Positions 43,001-53,560 of a stretch of 64,000 bases of DNA are shown in pieces. A program made the position numbers and the translations under genes. This DNA is from Leptasterias polaris. Its lineage: Eukaryota; Echinodermata; Asteroidea; Forcipulatida; Asteriidae. The stretch is taken from the NCBI GenBank assembly GCA_037783415.1, contig JAZGTN010000022.1:6236001-6300000 (forward strand). The letters run 5' to 3'. The notes below the pieces were generated by a model, which did not search any database, was not told the DNA's origin, and saw nothing but the letters and a program-made list of their open reading frames with translations. Every line of letters begins with the position of its first letter. The first letter of the stretch is position 1.

Positions 43001-46000
43001 TCTCAGAATGATATCATCATGTTTTGGATTTGACAAATTTTGCACTGGAAGGGTTTCAAATGCAATATTTACACCGTTTTAACGTAACTCGGGTTAGAGA
43101 GTGACTTTTCCCCACTCGCATAAGGACTTTATCTATTGGAAAATAAGTACATCACAAAAGGAAAATGATCGATTCCCTTCCTCTTTAAAGATACAGTGAA
43201 GGGCTTGATCAACGTGTTTAATATAATATAATAAATGGAAAGGGTGGTGTACTTGTTTTTACTATTAGTAAAGAATGATGGAATGTCAATAACGTCACAA
43301 ACAAGAGATGGATTTGTGCGGCACTAACTTCGACGCGGGTTATATCTCCAATTAGATAGGTTGCATTTTGTCTCTTCAACAGAACATCAACTGCTGGTAA
43401 GTTATTTGTAAACCTTAAAGGGACACACCGGCTTCGTTGGGCTATTTTGGCTACAAAATTGACTAAAATATGATTCCAAAGGTCTTCCAGGAACGGAGAA
43501 GAACGGTTCCTAAAAGAAACCATCAATTTTGGCCGTTTTTGAGCATTTTTCAAAAAACGAAGGTCACATGGGTTATCCGAACCACAGTTTTGGTTCGGAT
43601 AACCCTCGTGATTTTTGGAGTTAGTTTTACTTCCAGCCGTATAAAAATTAATTACTGTACCGAATTCAACTCTGTTTTTTAACAAGTATTCATGAGTATT
43701 TGACAAAAGAAAATACGTATTCAAATTATGGATACAACTTGTAAATAATTACAAAAAATCGAACGTAAGATTTTATATCAGAGAGTCCGAGTAACGGAAG
43801 CGTGTTTTACAGTACACAGCGTGGGGACTAGCTGCGTCACACAGGGGCAGTCGTGTAGCTGGCTGGCAGTGTCTCGGCGGGGCTCAGCGCGACGGAAACC
43901 CCCGAGCCAAGAGATAGCTGTACCTGGAAGCTCATGAACGTGGGAGGGGTAGGGAGCCAGACCACCAACTACATTGTTGTCATTGCGGGTTTGTTAGTCG
44001 GTAAACCTCGCTGATATAATCCGCTATTTCAAAAACGCAACGTTTCAATGCTCTGTGTACGTTCCTTCCCCCGATTTGTACCGAATTTCTTGGTAATTAA
44101 ATAAGATTTATGTCAATACAAAGGAATACCACTTTTATATTGACGGTGCAATTAGGTTAAACAATTTGTGTGACAAATTACCAAAAAAAGAGCTCCCCTC
44201 CAAAAATAAAAACAGCCCCTGAAAAAGAAATTAAAAATTAAAAGGTGAAAAAAATACCTCCACTCGAAATTTATTTTTCCATCTCTCGACTCACAAAATT
44301 CCAACAAAATCATTTCGTGTCCTCAAAATATTATTTAATTCAATCAAAATATAATTTTGTCACGTCAAATATTATGTTTTAGTTTGTGAACAAAGTGTGT
44401 TTTTCTATAGGTAATGAAATAGATTTTTCCGAGAAGTATGTTTTTGTTCCCTCGAACACGGTTTCTTTCCCCCGAAATACGATTTTGTTACCCAGAAATA
44501 TGCTTTCGTTCCCTGAAGATACGCAGTCATTTTCTCGAAATGTGTTTTGTTCGCACAAAATATACTTTCGTTCGCTCAAAATATGCTTTCGTTCCATAAA
44601 AATACGTGTCATTTCCACCGAAAGGGGATTTCGTTCCCTAAAAACAAGCTTTCGTTTCCTCGAAATACGACTTTGAATTGTTTGCCCGAAATATACTTTC
44701 GTTCATCCGAAATAAGCTTTCGTTCCCTAAATTATACGCTTTCGATCGTTCCCTCGCAAAGAGATTTTGTTCCCCAAAATTCCTCTTTTGTTCCCTCAAG
44801 ATAGATTTCGTTCTCCTAAATTCCAATCACACCAATTTGGTTAAATTCCCTTGTGAGGGGCGACTTTGAGAGGGGACGAGTTTGTATGTGAGGGGGCGAC
44901 TTTGCTAGGGGACTTTGTAGTTGTGACTTTGTAATTGGCGACTTTGCTGGGGGGCGAGTTGACTGGTTTCCGTGTCCGTTGTTTATACACACTTTCAGAT
45001 GGATAACGTAGACTGGATCCTCATGCCTTGCCGTAGTAAAACATTTACATAAACAGAGCACCAGGTTTACTTGCAACAGTGCGCAGCATGTATCCCGTAA
45101 ATGTGCACTTGCAACGGCTGGTAAAGCGTATACGCTGACCTCTGACCGATTTTTTTCCCCGGTCATTTCTCGTTAATTACGTGATATTTTTGTTTAAAAA
45201 AATATAAAAACCATATAGAAATAATTGGCTATGATTCTACTTGACTAAATTACGCAAACAGTTAACCGGTGTGTCCCTTTAAAAAACCATGGGTGATCGT
45301 TTTGAAAAAACAGTTTTATACAATTTATGATTAGATTATTATCATTTTCTTTATAGAACAGCCAAGCAAAGCAATGTATAATGTGCAACGGATTGGCCCA
45401 CTCAGGAAATAACACACTTCCTTGCTTCCACAGATTAGACATAGAATCCAAACAGTTACAGACACTTTCATTGCCCATCACCCCAACAATGCACACTTTC
45501 AACCTCTGTCCATAACGATATGACCTGCAGATTCCTTGACCAAAAACAACATGCTGCCGGCATGACACACAGGCCACAGTCTGAAGATTGCCAAACAACC
45601 GAAGACCATCGAGTCTCTGACAGGCTGATAGGTGCATTCAAATATATCAACATCAACAGCGGGATCTTTCAAGGGATTCGTTACTAACACTTTTCTTTTG
45701 AATTGGCGCCACTCGGCAACCATAGCTGGAAACAAATGTTTTTATTGGGTTTTTAATTGTTTTTTATTATGGGAGGGAATCCAGGTGAGTTGTCAACTCC
45801 CTACGCTGTAATAACATTTTTTTATATAATGGATATATATTTTTTTTCGTTTGGTTTGCTGGGTGTCCTGTTACTGCAAAGCAATGATGCCGATGCAAAG
45901 GTTTCTCGGGACGCCCCCATCCCCTCCAACTTCACCTCCTCACAACTCCGACGGCCAACTCTCAACTCCGACGGCTAACTCACAACTCGGAGCCACGACT

Positions 46001-49000
46001 ATCAATTCACAAACACGGCGCCCAATTCGCAATCACAAAACGCCCAATTCACAACCACGGCACCCAAGTCAGAACTACCACAACACACAACTCACGTCCG
46101 ACGGAGCTGTCCACAACTCCGACGGACAACTCACAACGCCAACGGAGGGCTGTCCTCTATGGAACACCATGTTAGCAGCTCTGTAAAATGGAAACTCTCA
46201 CAATGGGAACAAAATCAGCCATTATGAAATTGGCCTTAGAGGTTCATCATACAAACTTTGAAAAAAGACTTGACCTTCCAAACACTTACCCAGTTATGAT
46301 AGCTGCATTATCCCAGTGTCCAGATGAAGATGATGACGGGTTGTTGCTATTTTGCCAAGCAGCTGCTTGATCTAAGGCTGTTTCTGAGTCTGGATAGGTT
46401 TTCAAACCAGTCTATACGACCAGAAAAATCAAAACAGGAAATATAATTTAACAATCAACTTAGTTTCGCTCAAATTACATTAAACCCTTTCATGCTCAAC
46501 AGTTCCATCCACATAAAAGAAACGGCGATTCATTTTTAGTTTCCACTTGAAACATAACCCAGTAGGTTTTTTTCTATGTTTGTTCCTTTGCCTTTTACGG
46601 TTTACATCGTGGTATAACAGTTGAATTACCTCATCGGATGTAAAGATCTTCAGAGTCACCAATCTGGGTTCCAGGGTATTATCTCCATCCAGTGAATTGA
46701 GTTGCAACACGTTTTTCGCCTGTTGATATCGACAAAATGTATATAAATATCAAAGCGAAAATCGAAATAGCAGTCACCTTTAATGACTCTAACGCGATAC
46801 GTTAACATCAAATCAACATAGAATTCATGATGAGATGTTTTGGTATGTACATCTCAACTATTGTGTTCACAATAAACACAAAACAAGAATGAAAACTTTA
46901 ACCCCATAATCTAGAAGTTCTAATGGAAGAAAACCCATCTTAACAAAAGTGGACGACTCTACATAAAAACAAACGGGGGGGGGGGGGGGGGGGGGACTGA
47001 TTTAGCTGCGAAACGTCAAATAATAATCCATATTGGACACCAATTTTAGGCCGTGTCAGAATTGGCACCTACGGCTAGTAGGGCTGGATTGGCACCAACG
47101 GCTAGGGCTGGATTGGCACCTACGGCTAGGGCTGGATTGGCACCTACGTCACCAATGGCGTGGTATTATTAATTGTAAAGTAAGATATAGATCACTTACT
47201 GAATTGAAAAGCGCCGTCAGACTAGTGTGAGTATTGTCGCCTCGATACTCGTACAGAACAGAATCGCCGATGACTGCAAGTTTCAGATATTTGGTTGACA
47301 TTGTACTGATATCCTTATTCTTGTCGTCATCAACATCCTCGTCATCGAACGAAAAATCAGCTGAAAACACATTATTCGCAAAATATTAATAGCCCTTGCA
47401 AGTGAAATAAAACCTTCGCCATAATTATAGTAAACTCGTGTTGGCAATACAGGCTTCATTGTAAAAGTCCCCGCTCATTTTGTTTCATGTTGAACAGAAA
47501 TGGCAACTTCCCACTGACATGTCAAGCTAAATCAGTGTCGTGTGTCTTTATAGTTGTAAAAGCGTTGCAAAAACCTAATTTTATCCGATGTGCGCAACCA
47601 ACTATTGGCATTGATAACGAATGCAGGAAAAATATGGGCTCCAAATATTGGAGCACACCTACATGGCTGTATTATTGTTCGGTACGTGTTGACTACTGAT
47701 GGAAACCTAATATTGATGAAGTTATTATCCTAATGGGTCAATACTGCTACAGGACTCTTCCCTCTGTTTCTTGGGTGAAACAAAAATAGATTGTTAAGAG
47801 TGGTTTCGAACCCAACAACAAACTGAATGTGTGTAGACTGCAAGTCTCGCGCGTATTCGATCATTGGGACCCGTTAAAATGCGCGAGTTTGTTTCCTTTA
47901 CGCGTCAAAGCAATGTACGTGGGACCAATTGATCTCCATTTAGTCACTACATGTATAATAGAGACGAATGGTGGGACCAATATGTGGTCCCAAAATGTTC
48001 GAATACGCGCGAAACTTGCACGATTTGATACCAATGGGAGACTTTCGCTAGGTGGCTACGACCATTGATCTCTATCCTAATAATAGAGATCATTGGCTAC
48101 GTCTTACCAGAGTTAAATTCCACTGTTTACGTAGTTCTGGGCATGCGCACATTTTTTCTAAGGGCAAAGAATTTACCTAGCTGGTATTGGTAAGTCCACC
48201 TAGCGTCCCCAAAACGCCCCAAATGGAAGAGTCGGGTATGATTTTGATTTATTAATGTGAGGAAAAAATCAAACAATCGGAAAGACTTGTTTCTTTTCAT
48301 TCTCTAGTCTAGGTTTGTTGTTTTACCTGATGACGTGACGGGACACGAAGCGCCTGTGTCCGGCATTTGTTTGTAAGCGATATGTGGAAGACCACGCCCT
48401 GTGTCTCTTTTGATGGCATGTTCTTCATCAAGTGGTTCGATGTACGTGGGTCCGTCAGCATGATTGATGAATGCAATCTGAAGAAATTAACATTATACAA
48501 ACGGATAATGACATTCCGCCCATTCCCTTGTTATTATTTTAGGGGCTTATTTACTTTTCTGAAAAATTTGCCTCCGAATAGTGACCTCGTCCATAAGACT
48601 ATAATCATGCTGCCAACATCTTGGTTGTGTTCTCTGTTTCCAACACCAGTAATTAATCCTAGTATTCATTGTACGAAACGGAACCAGACTAATTTTCCTT
48701 CGTAGCCTCGGTTTGGGTTGTTTTAAATGGGGGATATCAAGATGGCCGCACCTTATATGGCTTCTGCTGAGCAATAGTATGTGATTCTTTTAGGAAAAGA
48801 AGAAAAACGAATTTTTCATTCGTCTTGCGACCATTTTGGACAAGCGGCCATCCTACGAGATTTTAGAACTAGAAGTCATTTATTTAGTCAGTATTACATC
48901 GAAGATGAACTCGGTTTAAATTGACAAGAGTAAGCCATATTTTTAAATACACAAAGATATACCCGATCTGAGGATCGGTCTTGGAGGGGTCTGGTTTTGG

Positions 49001-52000
49001 TGAATTGAAGATTAATTAAGATCAATGCAAACATTGAGACCGCAATGATCGTGGATGATGATGTTGAGAACAAACGGTGTTTAAAGAAAGCATTGTTAAC
49101 TATGAAAGGTTTTGTGTTGTTTAGTACTTAGGCCTATTTATGAGAACGTGTGTGATGGGAATCGTGAATTGTGTTGATTGAATGTCATAGTGTAAGACCG
49201 CAACTGTGAAATTATTCTTGAAAAAAGAAAGTTTTGTCAGAAAGTTTTGAAAGGTAGAGTTACTTAGTCCGAGTACTTGACTCATTCATTTCTCTATGAA
49301 ATACATACCAAACCATCACACGCGCTAACAGATGCGAGTGACTTGGATTGCCCCTTGACGTTCCCGGTGTACAGACAGTCAGTTCGGACGGGTACAGTGA
49401 TCGTTCCTTCCTCACTGATGTATTCAGCCACGAGACCTGGTCTGATAGAGCTGCCATCGTGCTCTAATGCCAATTCCAATGTCTGCCCAAACGCATCAAT
49501 TTGGAGCTCCAACGATGAGGTGGCAATGGCGCTACGGCCAACATTACGCTTGTTGCCAGTGGCAGTAGTTAGAACTTCAGGGTACACAATCTCGTACTCA
49601 GGAGCTAGGTTTCAGTTGGAAAAGAGGAATTTATTGGGGCGGATACGGGGGCGTGGGGGGCGCACGCCCCCCCCCTTTTGCTTGAGAAAAAAACCAAAAA
49701 ACAACAACAACAACAACAAAACACCATCAAGGAGAGAAGTGAGGGAGAGACAACATTAATGACATAGGCCCTACCTAGTATTTTTTTTCAAAAAAGCTAC
49801 TAATAATCCGTATACCTCGTACACTTTGTTTCATTTGTGAACCACTATTAATTCACTGACAGACATTGTCTCACGTGAATCTGTGTGGGTGTGTGGACAG
49901 CGTGTTTTTCTCACACACACACTGAACATGCCTGGCGCTGGGATCCGGTCCGGGGGCGTGAAGATCATTCACCCGCAGCGTGAGTCGACCATGAAAAGTC
50001 AGCCCTGGAAAGTCAGCATTCGCGCGCACTAAATACAATGTGTGACTTTTACAATAAGAACTTCGGAAACTAGTGAAGACATAGCCCCATGAATAGGGCC
50101 AATCCACTTCGTATCCTTGGCCCTAGCACCATTGCATCCTAATTTTGTGCCCGATTTAATTTTTAATCCGGGTAATGAAACTTACCGATCGAATGCTACT
50201 GTACTTGTTTTAAAACAAAATTACAGATCTTTTGGGAAAATTGTTTGCTTTTCGAGTCGCGAGTGTGATTTTTTTGTTCACATATTATTAACTTGCGCGA
50301 AAACCATTGTCAGAATCCCTCAACAATGTCCCCATTAGATAGGTTAAAAGTTGTAATATTGTTCAGGGAATCCAACTAGTATGGTTCTAGCGCAAGTTGT
50401 TAATACGTGATCAAAAAATTCACTCTCGCGACTCGAACGGCAATCAATTTTTCCCCCAAATCCGTGATGTTTTTAAAGAAATGTTTAGCATTAGGGCTTT
50501 CTGCAAGTAGGCCTACAGTAGCATTCGATCGGTAAGTTTCATAACCCGGATTAAAAATTACATCGGGCACAAAATAATAGGATTGCAATGGTGAAGTGGA
50601 TTGGCCCTACAGTGATGGGGCTAGTGAAGAGCATCGTTTAATCATGGTGTCTCACTCTGTTCAGAAAATCACAGATTTTTTTCGTATTCAAGAAAGAGGG
50701 TAAATATCCGTTGTGTTTCTTTCAAACTAGTAATTATCAATAATTGTGCAGATAGTACAACGATGCAGGGCTGGGGGAGGGGGCTAGGCCTCTAGTCTAG
50801 GCCTACCCTTACCTTGACGTACATTAATGTTACTGTTGCTCGATCGCGCTGTCACTGAAGCCAAACACAATTTGTTCTAATCAGTAGTAACATATTTTGT
50901 GTCACATTCTAATCCTCATGATGTGAAAACTAAATGACCAAGAGACCCTATTTGGTTATTTAAAAATTGCCCTATCGTTTGTCTCGCCCAACAGTTTTTT
51001 CCCCCTGAATAAGTATTATTTTGTAGCCTGCATTTTGATTTTATAACTCAGGATGGCTGATTCAAATCAATGACTCCCAACTCGAAAATAATGTTTTAAT
51101 AATGATCTTGCTAAAACAAAATTGGTTAAAGAGGTCAGATATTGCATGAGATTGTACCACAGAGCATCTAGAATCTAAACTGTTTCGGAGCATTTAAGCG
51201 GGCCCCGGAAGCGGCCCATGCCGTTAGGGCTTCGCGTTATGCGCTCGTAGGCGCCACAAATTGCATTCACCATTTGCTGCTTGGTAAATTTTCACGCCCC
51301 CCCCCCCCCCCCCCCCCCACCGTTTGGAAAATCCTGGATCCGCCCCTGAATTATTTCAAAAGAATTGAGTTTGTCAATAAAGGCTGCTGAAAGCCTTGCA
51401 GGTTTATATTAAGTATGGGCGTCAATCTTTAATAAAAGTCGTATTTAATGTCTACTAATCACACACACGCGTATACTGTCTGGGCTGTCATAATGCCATT
51501 AATGGTGGGGAAGCCGCTTGGTGCCAGTGCAGTATGCTGTGTTTGGCAATGCTCATTACGGAGAATCGTGTATGAAAAGTTACCAAGACTCAACTTACTG
51601 CAGCACAAATTATAATCTTTACGTGGATAAACTTCTGATAAATTTTTAGACTTTTCAGTAAAAACTTAAGACTGTTGCATATTAGTGTTAATGGATAATG
51701 ATTTTCCTTGGTCAATAAGTTGCGTCTCTGTCAAGTTACACCAGCTGAAGATTAATTCCAGTGCGAACTGTGAACTTAAAGGGACGCATAAGTTAACATC
51801 GTCTCCGGGATGTTAACGAACCTTTAGTCAGAATAAGTAGGACCACGGCTTCTATCCCGAGCTGCAAACGCATTGTTAGAAGGCAAGAATACGGTTTGTT
51901 TACATACCTTTCTCATGACTGTTCACACCAAAGTAACGCTGCAGTTCATCTGTAGACAAACTGAGATCCACCTATGAGAGAAACAAAGAATGTGCACCTT

Positions 52001-52162
52001 ATAGAAACAGGTTTAGTTCATATAGACATTCACAAACCATGGATACACACTTGGTAAGTTCGACCAAGATGCTTTAGATACAGTTCAAATTGTTTTGTAT
52101 CTTACCCCTGGACTTGCAAAAGCTGTTGCAGTCAGGAAAACACACAAAGCAATTCCCTTCAT
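40031..52162 (-). CDS. Secreted M12B (reprolysin/ADAM-type) metalloprotease
   Basis: Zinc endopeptidase made as a secreted proenzyme. Ten exons: 52106-52162, 51908-51971, 49309-49604, 48327-48477, 47200-47360, 46630-46719, 46290-46411, 42157-42288, 40389-40517, 40031-40058. They total 1230 nt, 409 aa, all GT-AG and in frame. Residues 1-17 are a signal peptide (MKGIALCVFLTATAFAS). Residues about 20-190 are a reprolysin-type prodomain, including DGPTYIEPLDEEHAIK and a free-cysteine candidate C184 in GASCPVT. An acidic linker (DDEDVDDD) precedes the catalytic domain (from about 213, KYLKLAVIGD). The zinc site H353-E-I-G-H-N-L-G-L-G-H363-D is rebuilt across exons 8/9; the Met-turn is M377 in YVMAAY. 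The protein ends ...FVGRVSCYNDA, with no disintegrin, thrombospondin or membrane segment. Substrate unknown. The short last exon is supported by a polypyrimidine acceptor and conservation in the second copy. Confidence 0.92.
41700..41835. mobile_element. Half copy of the TTAA-type palindromic MITE
   Basis: TTAA then AGGGCGTTTGTTATGGAATG, GATGTTTTAAATGTATAATA, ACACAAATATCCTTCACATT and a TTCATGAACTAACACGG end follow the order of the left half of 54109-54495. The right half is absent. It lies in intron 8 of the metalloprotease gene. Confidence 0.65.
43419..45278. mobile_element. 1.86-kb TTAA-type TIR element in metalloprotease intron 7
   Basis: TTAA-AGGGACACACCGG at the left and CCGGTGTGTCCCT-TTAA at the right are exact inverted ends with TTAA on both sides (43415-43418, 45279-45282). 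The interior contains the palindrome GGTTATCCGAACC, a degenerate repeat region (44386-44830) and a GAGGGGCGACTTTG-type repeat (44856-44960), but no transposase. Confidence 0.75.
44386..44830. repeat. Degenerate tandem repeat, TTTCGTTCCCTCGAAATA-type
   Basis: About fifteen divergent units of roughly 26-30 nt, each with a GTTCCC/GTTCGC word followed by GAAATA/AAAATA and GCTTTCGTTC. Units differ too much for a recent satellite. The open frames on both strands reflect the repeat and not a protein. Confidence 0.7.
45279..45737 (-). pseudogene. Cysteine-rich open segment, possible coding remnant
   Basis: On the minus strand two overlapping open frames abut: one reads EWRQFKRKVLVTNPLKDPAV and the other, one frame away, reads ACQRLDGLRLFGNLQ then VACVSCRQHVVFGQGICRSY and ESVCNCLDSM. 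The second is open for 130 codons, reaches into the terminal repeat of the element at 43419-45278 and is rich in cysteine, including a CxxC. An acceptor-like TTTCCAG lies at 45738. It looks like a real domain broken by a frameshift. I do not recognise the family. It sits in metalloprotease intron 7 and does not fit that gene's phase. Confidence 0.35.
45930..46145. repeat. Degenerate CAACTCCGACGG repeat
   Basis: Recurring ACAACTCCGACGGCCAACTC-like words, spacing about 12-24 nt, mixed with CCACGGCACCCA-type variants. Intron 7 of the metalloprotease gene. No coding role inferred. Confidence 0.6.
47066..47150 (+). repeat. 24-bp tandem repeat (GCTGGATTGGCACCTACGGCTAGG)n, 3 copies
   Basis: Three near-identical units of the 24-bp sequence that starts GCTGGATTGGCACC and ends ACGGCTAGG, in intron 5 of the metalloprotease gene just after a poly-G tract (46975-46995). 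Confidence 0.85.
47840..48019. mobile_element. 180-bp palindromic MITE
   Basis: The left arm GCAAGTCTCGCGCGTATTCG matches the reverse complement of the right arm GCAAGTTTCGCGCGTATTCG, extending about 35 nt to GGGACC/GGTCCC. Intron 4 of the metalloprotease gene. Confidence 0.75.
50094..50609. mobile_element. 516-bp foldback MITE in metalloprotease intron 2
   Basis: TAGGGCCAATCCACTTC at the left and its reverse complement at the right. Arms of about 200 nt pair through CGATCGAATGCTACTGTA, TTCGAGTCGCGAGTG and GTTAATA/TAACTTGCGC. Outside these limits GTGAAGACATAGCCCCAT and ATGGGGCTAGTGAAG also pair, so the true ends may be about 25 nt further out. Confidence 0.75.
51297..51318 (+). repeat. Poly-C tract (22 nt)
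   Basis: Uninterrupted C run in intron 2 of the metalloprotease gene. Length may be an assembly artefact. Confidence 0.9.
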
Positions 52163-52214
52163 CGTTTTTGAAGCCCACTTCTTCGAAAATTGTAACAAAC
52201 TAAACAAACAGTCA

Positions 52215-52222
52215 CTTTTATA
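52215..52222 (-). promoter_or_regulatory. TATA box of the metalloprotease gene
   Basis: TATAAAAG on the minus strand (ACGTATAAAAGTGACTG), 53 nt upstream of the initiator ATG. Start of transcription would be expected roughly 25-30 nt downstream, giving a 5' UTR of only about 20-25 nt. A strong TATA box suits a regulated secreted-protein gene. Position and match are seen; function is inferred. Confidence 0.7.
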
Positions 52223-53560
52223 CGTTTTGTAAAATCTCAATTCGTGCTCAAACTAATGGTTATATTCCGGTAAATATCACTGAATGACCTTAATTATATA
52301 AAACATTAAATATTTGACTCATTCTTGTTTAAATTCAAGTGTTTGGCAAAACACTTGAATTTAAAACTCAATGTAACATTTATTATGAGGGGGAACGTGA
52401 CTGCCCGCAAAAAAAAAAACCCACCCAAAACTCCTCGATGATTAGACAATTATTTTTGAGGAAATCCCTGGGTAGACGTTTAACTTTTTATTTTCTAAAA
52501 CAAAAGACAGGTTATTTAAAAAAATGTTTGTAAGGTGTGCAGTGGCAGCAATTTAATTGGTGGCCTTTCACAGTTCCACACAAAGCATTGATAATGGTGT
52601 GGCACATGAGGTGGGGCACAAGACCGGCCTCCCAAACCCGTATCTTTGATAGAATTGTTTCTTTAACTCATGGTTTTAATAGAACAATGACATGGTTTTG
52701 TTTCTTACCTTCTATCTTGACAAACACTTTCTTGCCATCTATCTAGAATAATATCAAAGACATCCAGAATTTTAAGCCGAGGGGGAGGGGGGATATTTTC
52801 CCAGAGTTGAGCTTGATTGTGAAGGACAAAGCTCATAATTATTAAGACAATTAGCACAATGACCTCCAAATTGATGTACAAACTGTTTGGTGTACTTTTT
52901 TAAACCAATTTGATATCAGCGGGCCAAGTTACTTGAAAACATTTACCGGGTTTGATAATTGCATTCGTGTGCCGTCGAGTATACCAGTCATGTCGGAAGG
53001 CCGAAGTACTTCAGTCCACCAAAGTCAACGTCAAGCCATTAGTCATTCGGGAGTCCAAGAGTACCAGTAAATCAATATTGTTCAGTTTGAGGTAACTAAC
53101 GCAGAAGTGCTTCAAGCTTCGAGTTGTAATTGTTTTCGTTTCAACCTCGGTGTTATCTGTAAACATTTTTAAAAAAAATGTTTTGCACATAACCACATAG
53201 CGCCCCGTATAGCTAGGTGTTTGTCATTTTGGATCTATAGATCCAGACAATAATTTATTGGCAAGTTTCTTCCGACATGAACACGCCTCCTATGGTAAAT
53301 ACACACTTTTGCCGAACAAGAATTGCCAATTGCAGGCGGCAGGGCGAAACTTTCATTATGGGCCTTTCACTTAGATTTTCAAAACCTATTTGTATTCGAT
53401 AACACACTAAGACTGAGCTCATTGAAAGTATGATGCAAATATTCAAGTTTCTGAGTATTTTTCTTCTTCCAGGTTTATACCTACCCGGTTGGTTCATTTT
53501 AATGATGCATGTAGTCTTGGCTATAGACGTTGCTAATTTTGTTGCTGCATCCCCAGAAAG
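52223..53560. other. Region upstream of the metalloprotease gene, no gene recognised
   Basis: AT-rich with short ORFs only. It contains a small hairpin near 52335-52365 (AAATTCAAGTGTTTGGCAAA / ACACTTGAATTT). It should include the promoter of the metalloprotease gene beyond its TATA box. Confidence 0.5.

Noticed and set aside
43218..43724. 168-codon minus-strand ORF
   Set aside because: It crosses the end of the 1.86-kb TIR element and has no protein-family character.
49277..49759. 160-codon plus-strand ORF
   Set aside because: Antisense shadow of metalloprotease exon 49309-49604.
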